The notes beneath the pieces were generated by a model. The model searched no databases and had not been told where the DNA came from. It saw only the letters and a list, made by a program, of their open reading frames with translations. This document shows positions 59,734 to 64,000 of a DNA stretch of 64,000 bases, piece after piece. Origin of the DNA: Streptomyces aurantiacus JA 4570 (GTDB taxonomy: Bacteria > Actinomycetota > Actinomycetes > Streptomycetales > Streptomycetaceae); the NCBI RefSeq assembly GCF_000414115.1, contig NZ_AOPZ01000228.1, positions 1 to 64,000 of the forward strand. The letters run 5' to 3'. The position numbers and the translations under genes are program-made. Each line of letters starts with the position of its first letter. Positions within the stretch are counted from its first letter, which is position 1.

Positions 59734-62700
59734 CTACCGCACCCCCACCCCCCGCACGATCTCCTGCGTGACCGACCCGCCCCGGTCGTCCCGCACCGAC
59801 GCCCGCAGCGAGACGGCCTCCGCGCCTCGCGGCACCCTCAACTCCCCCCGCCAGGCGGCGGGTCCGGAGGAGGAGCCCCGCTTCAACCGCACCGGCGACC
59901 ACGTCGTGCCGTCGTCGTACGACACCTCCAGGCGGGCGGAGCCGATCGTGCCGGTGCCGGTGGCGCCCTCGATGTAGGAGGCGGAGAGGCCGAGCGGCAG
60001 GCGCTGCCCGGCGCGGACCTCGCCGGAGAGGTCGGTGTCGACGTCGAAGCCCAGGTTCAGCATGGGCAGGAACGTCTTGCGGTCCTCGGGTGTGCGGGCC
60101 GAGCGGACGGTCCACTCGGAGTGGGCCTCGGTGGCCAGGCGCCAGCGGTCGGCGTCGAGGGTGGTGTCGGTGGTGACCCTGTAGGTGCGCTCCCCGGGGT
60201 CCGCGCCGGTGACGTACGCGCCGGAGCCCTCGCGGCGGTCGACGAGCTTCCCGTCGGCGTACACGGCCGTCTCCTGGGTCATCGACTCGTCGTTCCAGAC
60301 GTTGCCGAAGCCGGTGTGGTCGGGTCCGGAGTCGCCCCAGCCCGGCACGTTGAAGTCCAGGTTGTCGCCGCTGCGCTGCTGCCCCCAGCCGAGGCCGGTG
60401 CCGAGCCAGGGGTGCCAGACGGGCCGGAACCAGTCGAGCGGGGTGCGCTTGCCTCCGCGGTAGTCGACGAGGCCGCTGCGCTGTTCGAGGGAGTCTGGGC
60501 CGTAGTGCACCGACTCGTGCCAGTGCCGGCCCTTGCCCGCGGCGACGTAGTCGGTCCGCTTCGCGGGGTACGCGATCCGCTCCGGGAAGCCGAGGCCGAT
60601 GGTGAAGGTGTCGGTGAGGGAGTAGCGGAACTCGCCGCCCGGTTCCGTGCGGCGGCCCGTCGGCGCGTGGAACTTCGTGTCCACGACGGCCAGTTCGCGG
60701 TTGCCCGGCGCGTACGTCAGGTCGCGCGACGGAATCGCGCCCGCGTGGCCGTCCTCCAGGTCGTACACGTACGGCGTGTAGGGCGTGGCCTCCGTCTCCA
60801 CCGAGCGGCCGCGCCGCGCGTCCTCGCGCAGCCGCGCCCCGTCCGCCGCGTTCACCGTCGCGATCCGCAGCGGCCGGTCCGCGTTGTCGTCCGTGCCGAA
60901 CCACGCGTTCAGGCGGCCGGGTATGTCGTCGGTGACGAACAGGGCCTTCGCGCCCGCGTCCTGGGCGGTCTGGGCGAGCTGCCCGGGCGTCGGCTGTTCC
61001 GCCGCGCCCGTGCGGCGTACGACGACCGCCTTGCCGCGGACGTCCTTTCCTTCGTACGCGGCCGGGGAGCCGTCGCCCGCGTCCACCAGCCTCAGCCGGG
61101 AGCGCCCTTCCCCGACCGTGCCGCCGGGCTGCGCGACGGCCTCGCCGACGCCCTTGACGTCCAGGACCGGTTTGCCGAGCCGCCACACTGTGCGGTACTC
61201 GAAGCGGCCCTCGCGCACCTCGGCGGTGGGCGCCGCGAACACGCTGTCGTACTTCACCGGCACCTGCGCGGCCCCCTGGTAGGCGGAGCCGTTCGCGGTG
61301 CGGTCGAACTCCATCACGAGCTGCCGGGTCTCGGCGGCGCGCGGCACCTCGGCGGTGACCTCCCGCAACTTGCGTGCGTCCAGAACCACTTCACGGTCCC
61401 GGTCCAGCGTGATCTCGGGTGCCGCGAGGAAGCCGAGGCCCAGCGAGTCCTTGCCGTGGCTGCCGCGCACGTCGAGGAAGGAGGAGAGGGCGTAGGAGCC
61501 CGGCTTGAGGCGCAGCTTCAGCTCGCCGGAGGCGCCGACGGCCGCCGGGTAGGCGTCCGTGCCCTTCGTCAGCGGCTGCACCACCAGGTCGGCGGGGCTC
61601 GCGGCGCCGTCGCGGTCCTTGACCTTGACGGTGAGCGTGTACCGCTCCTCCTCCTTGACCAGTCCGAACGTGGTCCGCGCGACCTCCTTTCCGTCCGCGC
61701 TCGCCACGATCGCGCCGCTGGTCGCGCCGACGGGCGCCTTCGCGCCGTCACCGGTGACGGTAGTGGACGCGGTGCCGTGCGCGGGGACGGTCAGCTTCGT
61801 GTCGGCGAGGGCGACCACACCATCGGCCGCACCGCGTGCCGAGAGGGTCAACTCCACCGGTTCGGCAGAGGAGTTGGTGTACGTCACCGTCCGAGTCACG
61901 GGCTTGTTGTCGCCGTAGGGCCAGCGGTAGAAGCCGAAGTCGGCGGCGCCCGTCGCGGTGACGCGGGCGTCGATCGCGGACGGCACGTCCACGCGTCCGG
62001 CGCCCAGCGCGTACGCGGACGCGTCCAGCGCGCGGGAGCTGGACATCAGGGCGTCCTTGAGCTGCCGCCCGCTCCAGCCGGGGTGCCGTTCGGCGAGCAG
62101 CGCGGCGGCACCCGCGATGTGCGGGGTCGCCATCGACGTACCGCTCATGGAGGTGTAGTGGCCCTGCCCGGGGGCGAGTTGGGAGCGGGCGGCGAGGATG
62201 TCGACGCCGGGGGCGGACAGGTCGGGCTTGAGGGCGTTGTCGCCGAAGCGGGGGCCCTGGCTGGTGAAGTACGCGGCCTCGTCGGCGGAGTCGACGGCGC
62301 CGACGGTCAGCGCGGCGTCGGCGGCGGCCGGTGAACCGATGGACGAGGGCGCCCCGGTGTTGCCCGCCGCGACGACGAACAGCGCGCCCGTCTCCTTGGA
62401 CAGCGCGTTCACGGCGGCGGCCATCGGGTCGGTGCCGTCGCTCGCCTCGCTCGAACCGAGGCTCATCGACACGATCTTGGCGTGCACGTCCTTCGCGGCC
62501 CACTCCATGCCCGCGATGATCCCCGACTCGCTGCCGAAGCCCTCGTCGCTGAGCACCTTGCCGACGGCGAGCTCGGCGCCCGGCGCGACCCCCTTCTCCT
62601 TGCCGCCGGACGCCGCGCCGCTGCCGCCGACGGTGGAGGCGACATGGGTGCCGTGGCCGTCGCGGTCGGCGACCTCCTGCCCCGGTATGAAGCTCTTCGT

Positions 62701-63486
62701 CGCCCCGGTCCGGCCCTTGAGATCGGGGTGGCTGAGATCGGCACCGGTGTCGAGGACGGCGACCTTCACGCCCTTGCCGGTCAGCCCGGCCTCCCACGCC
62801 TTGGGGGTGCCGATCTGGGCGTTGCTCTCGGCCATGTCCGCCTCGACGCGCCCGTCGAGCCACACCTTGCCGATGCCGTCCACGAAGCGCGCGCCTCCGG
62901 GCGCGGTGATGTCCCGCCAGAACGCGGTGCCCTTCTCCGCCTTGAGCGCGGCGCCGCGCACGCTCGGCAGCGAGCGGACCCGGTCCGTGCCGCGCGGGGT
63001 GCGGGCGTCCCCTCCGGCGCGGGTCCTGTCGTACGTGACGATCAGCGGCGTGGTCGCCCCGGCACCGCGCCCCGCGCCCTGGCGCAGCAGCTCCGTCACG
63101 TCGAAGAGCCGCTCGTCCAGGGCTCCAGCGCGCAGGTACGGGCGTGCCTCGTCCGGTACGACGGTGACGCGGCCGTCGGCCACGGAGGTGCGCACGGCTC
63201 CGCTCGCGCCGGGCGGGCGTGCCACGGAGACGGTCTGCCTGCCGCGGCCGAGCGGGGTGACGGTGACCTTGTCGCCGGTGATGAGGGTGACGCTTCCGGG
63301 GGCGGGCCGGGCGTCCCCGCCTGTGGACTGCCTTGCCCCCGTGGCCTGTTGGGGCGGGGCTTCGGCGGGGGCGGCGGCCGTGGCCGTCGCGGCGAGTCCG
63401 GCCGGTAGCAGGGCCAGGGCGAGCCCGGCCGGCAGGATTCTTAGTCGGGCTCCGCGGCGTCGGGGGGCGCTTCGGGGTCTCGGCAT
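59734..63486 (-). CDS. secreted S8 family serine peptidase (subtilisin-like), multidomain
   Basis: This 1250-aa precursor has a Sec signal (cleavage near ATA-AAPA, residue about 38), a propeptide-like region to about 230, and the S8 catalytic domain: Asp246 (VAVLDTGADL), His278 (DGHGTHVAS), Ser451 (GTSMATPHIAG). A PA domain follows in the C-terminal half (DVRGKAVVVRRTG...AKALFVTDD). The large C-terminal part is beta-rich. ATG 63486 follows GAGAGG. The neighbour matB-S8 arrangement is conserved, from memory. It should degrade external protein. Confidence 0.94.
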   Translation of the reverse strand: MPRPRSAPRRRGARLRILPAGLALALLPAGLAATATAAAPAEAPPQQATGARQSTGGDARPAPGSVTLITGDKVTVTPLGRGRQTVSVARPPGASGAVRTSVADGRVTVVPDEARPYLRAGALDERLFDVTELLRQGAGRGAGATTPLIVTYDRTRAGGDARTPRGTDRVRSLPSVRGAALKAEKGTAFWRDITAPGGARFVDGIGKVWLDGRVEADMAESNAQIGTPKAWEAGLTGKGVKVAVLDTGADLSHPDLKGRTGATKSFIPGQEVADRDGHGTHVASTVGGSGAASGGKEKGVAPGAELAVGKVLSDEGFGSESGIIAGMEWAAKDVHAKIVSMSLGSSEASDGTDPMAAAVNALSKETGALFVVAAGNTGAPSSIGSPAAADAALTVGAVDSADEAAYFTSQGPRFGDNALKPDLSAPGVDILAARSQLAPGQGHYTSMSGTSMATPHIAGAAALLAERHPGWSGRQLKDALMSSSRALDASAYALGAGRVDVPSAIDARVTATGAADFGFYRWPYGDNKPVTRTVTYTNSSAEPVELTLSARGAADGVVALADTKLTVPAHGTASTTVTGDGAKAPVGATSGAIVASADGKEVARTTFGLVKEEERYTLTVKVKDRDGAASPADLVVQPLTKGTDAYPAAVGASGELKLRLKPGSYALSSFLDVRGSHGKDSLGLGFLAAPEITLDRDREVVLDARKLREVTAEVPRAAETRQLVMEFDRTANGSAYQGAAQVPVKYDSVFAAPTAEVREGRFEYRTVWRLGKPVLDVKGVGEAVAQPGGTVGEGRSRLRLVDAGDGSPAAYEGKDVRGKAVVVRRTGAAEQPTPGQLAQTAQDAGAKALFVTDDIPGRLNAWFGTDDNADRPLRIATVNAADGARLREDARRGRSVETEATPYTPYVYDLEDGHAGAIPSRDLTYAPGNRELAVVDTKFHAPTGRRTEPGGEFRYSLTDTFTIGLGFPERIAYPAKRTDYVAAGKGRHWHESVHYGPDSLEQRSGLVDYRGGKRTPLDWFRPVWHPWLGTGLGWGQQRSGDNLDFNVPGWGDSGPDHTGFGNVWNDESMTQETAVYADGKLVDRREGSGAYVTGADPGERTYRVTTDTTLDADRWRLATEAHSEWTVRSARTPEDRKTFLPMLNLGFDVDTDLSGEVRAGQRLPLGLSASYIEGATGTGTIGSARLEVSYDDGTTWSPVRLKRGSSSGPAAWRGELRVPRGAEAVSLRASVRDDRGGSVTQEIVRGVGVR

Positions 63487-63676
63487 CAACGCGGCCTCTC
63501 TTCGTCGGCTCCGGGTGGGGGGTGGTCCCGGGTGCTGCGAAGAAGTGTCGGGCGCGGTGTGTTGCGGGAGAGTTGCCAGGGACTGGCGGGAAGCTGCCAG
63601 GGCGGCTTTCCGCCAGGTCGGGTGTCGGCGAGAATGTCGGCGGCCCAGTTTGAACGCGGTTTCCCACGGGGGCGTG

Positions 63677-64000
63677 ATGGACGGTCTGGTGCAGTTCACG
63701 ACGGAAGACGGCGCGCGGGTGGTCGTCGACGACGCCGACGACGCCTCGGGGTCACGACTCGTCGCACGCGACGACGGGCTCGCGCAGGCCGCCCGCACCT
63801 TCGAGTCGGCTCTGGACGGCGCCCGGGCGGCCGCCGAGTCGGCCCTGCGCGTCTTCCGCGGCGGCAGCCTCGAACCGGACTCCGTGGAGATCGAGTTCGG
63901 GGTACGGATGACGGCTGAGGCCGGCGCCGTCCTGGTGAAGGGCTCGGCGGAGGGGCATCTGCTGGTACGGCTCTCGTGGTCCCCGGAGCGGGAGTCCGGC
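63677..64000 (+). CDS. trypsin-co-occurring domain (Trypco1/CU044_2847-like) protein, 3' truncated
   Basis: The frame is open from ATG 63677 to the window end: 108 codons with GC-rich third positions. It starts MDGLVQFTTEDGARVVVDD, then PDSVEIEFGVRMTAEAGAVL and LLVRLSWSPERES. This matches the Trypco1 pattern (EIEFGLKLSAEAGA...), which usually sits next to trypsin-like protease genes. The rest lies outside the window. It is divergent from the S8 protease gene. Confidence 0.75.
   Translation, partial: MDGLVQFTTEDGARVVVDDADDASGSRLVARDDGLAQAARTFESALDGARAAAESALRVFRGGSLEPDSVEIEFGVRMTAEAGAVLVKGSAEGHLLVRLSWSPERESG

Overview
The window is a high-GC actinobacterial chromosome segment, almost certainly from Streptomyces. 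The evidence is GC-saturated third codon positions, GTG starts, many start/stop overlaps (GTGA, ATGA), and gene content and order that match the Streptomyces core chromosome as I remember it: tellurium-resistance (Ter) genes - peroxiredoxin - DUF3052 - aceE, fasR-fabD-fabH-acpP-fabF-DUF3145, and matB next to a subtilisin-like protease. I see no prophage, insertion sequence, CRISPR array, rRNA or tRNA. This looks like core or near-core DNA, not an island.

Layout. 1-5.1 kb: end of a Pro/Tyr-rich protein, a Ter block on the minus strand (TerA-like, DUF475/TerC-like, two TerD), a PrxQ-type peroxiredoxin and a DUF3052 protein. 5.6-8.3 kb: aceE. 8.4-18.5 kb: small units (K+ channel, I36 inhibitor, DHA2 exporter with TetR, DUF1023 hydrolase, DUF4429 protein, MerR with aldo/keto reductase, GNAT, beta-lactamase-fold hydrolase, pirin). 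18.5-24.1 kb: fatty-acid synthase operon with its regulator. 24.5-36.9 kb: SGNH lipoprotein, a three-gene NmrA/RidA/beta-hydroxyacid-dehydrogenase unit with divergent LysR, a secreted pyroglutamyl-peptidase homologue, EI24 protein, M14 peptidase, LuxR, Ohr, MDR reductase and MarR. 37-39.5 kb: SCO2400-like protein, a PucR-type regulator and a 50-codon membrane ORF coupled to it. 39.7-52.5 kb: DUF3068 protein, then a tightly packed nine-gene unit. 52.5-57.9 kb: Ser/Thr kinase (frame broken), acyltransferase and a GT2 fused to a regulatory N-terminus. 58.2-64 kb: matB, a large S8 protease and the start of a Trypco1-type gene.

The best candidate for an undescribed system is 41.0-52.5 kb. It encodes a GT4 glycosyltransferase, a SAM methyltransferase, a 1575-aa AftD-like (DUF3367) GT-C membrane glycosyltransferase with two discoidin-like domains and a Gly-rich tail, a PapA/condensation-fold acyltransferase (HTALDG), a second SAM methyltransferase, an EamA transporter, a Trm112-like protein, an FkbM methyltransferase and a protein of unknown function. 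Nearly every junction overlaps. I infer assembly, methylation and acylation of an extracytoplasmic glycan. A processive GT2 carrying receiver-like and degenerate GGDEF-like domains, coupled to an acyltransferase-3 protein, lies just downstream on the opposite strand and may belong to the same envelope programme.

Regulatory reading: at least twelve genes without a Shine-Dalgarno sequence have a TANNNT hexamer ending 6-7 nt before the chosen start codon, the signature of leaderless transcription. The MerR gene has a promoter with a 19-bp spacer over a near-perfect dyad, typical of MerR control. Inverted-repeat terminators separate most convergent pairs.
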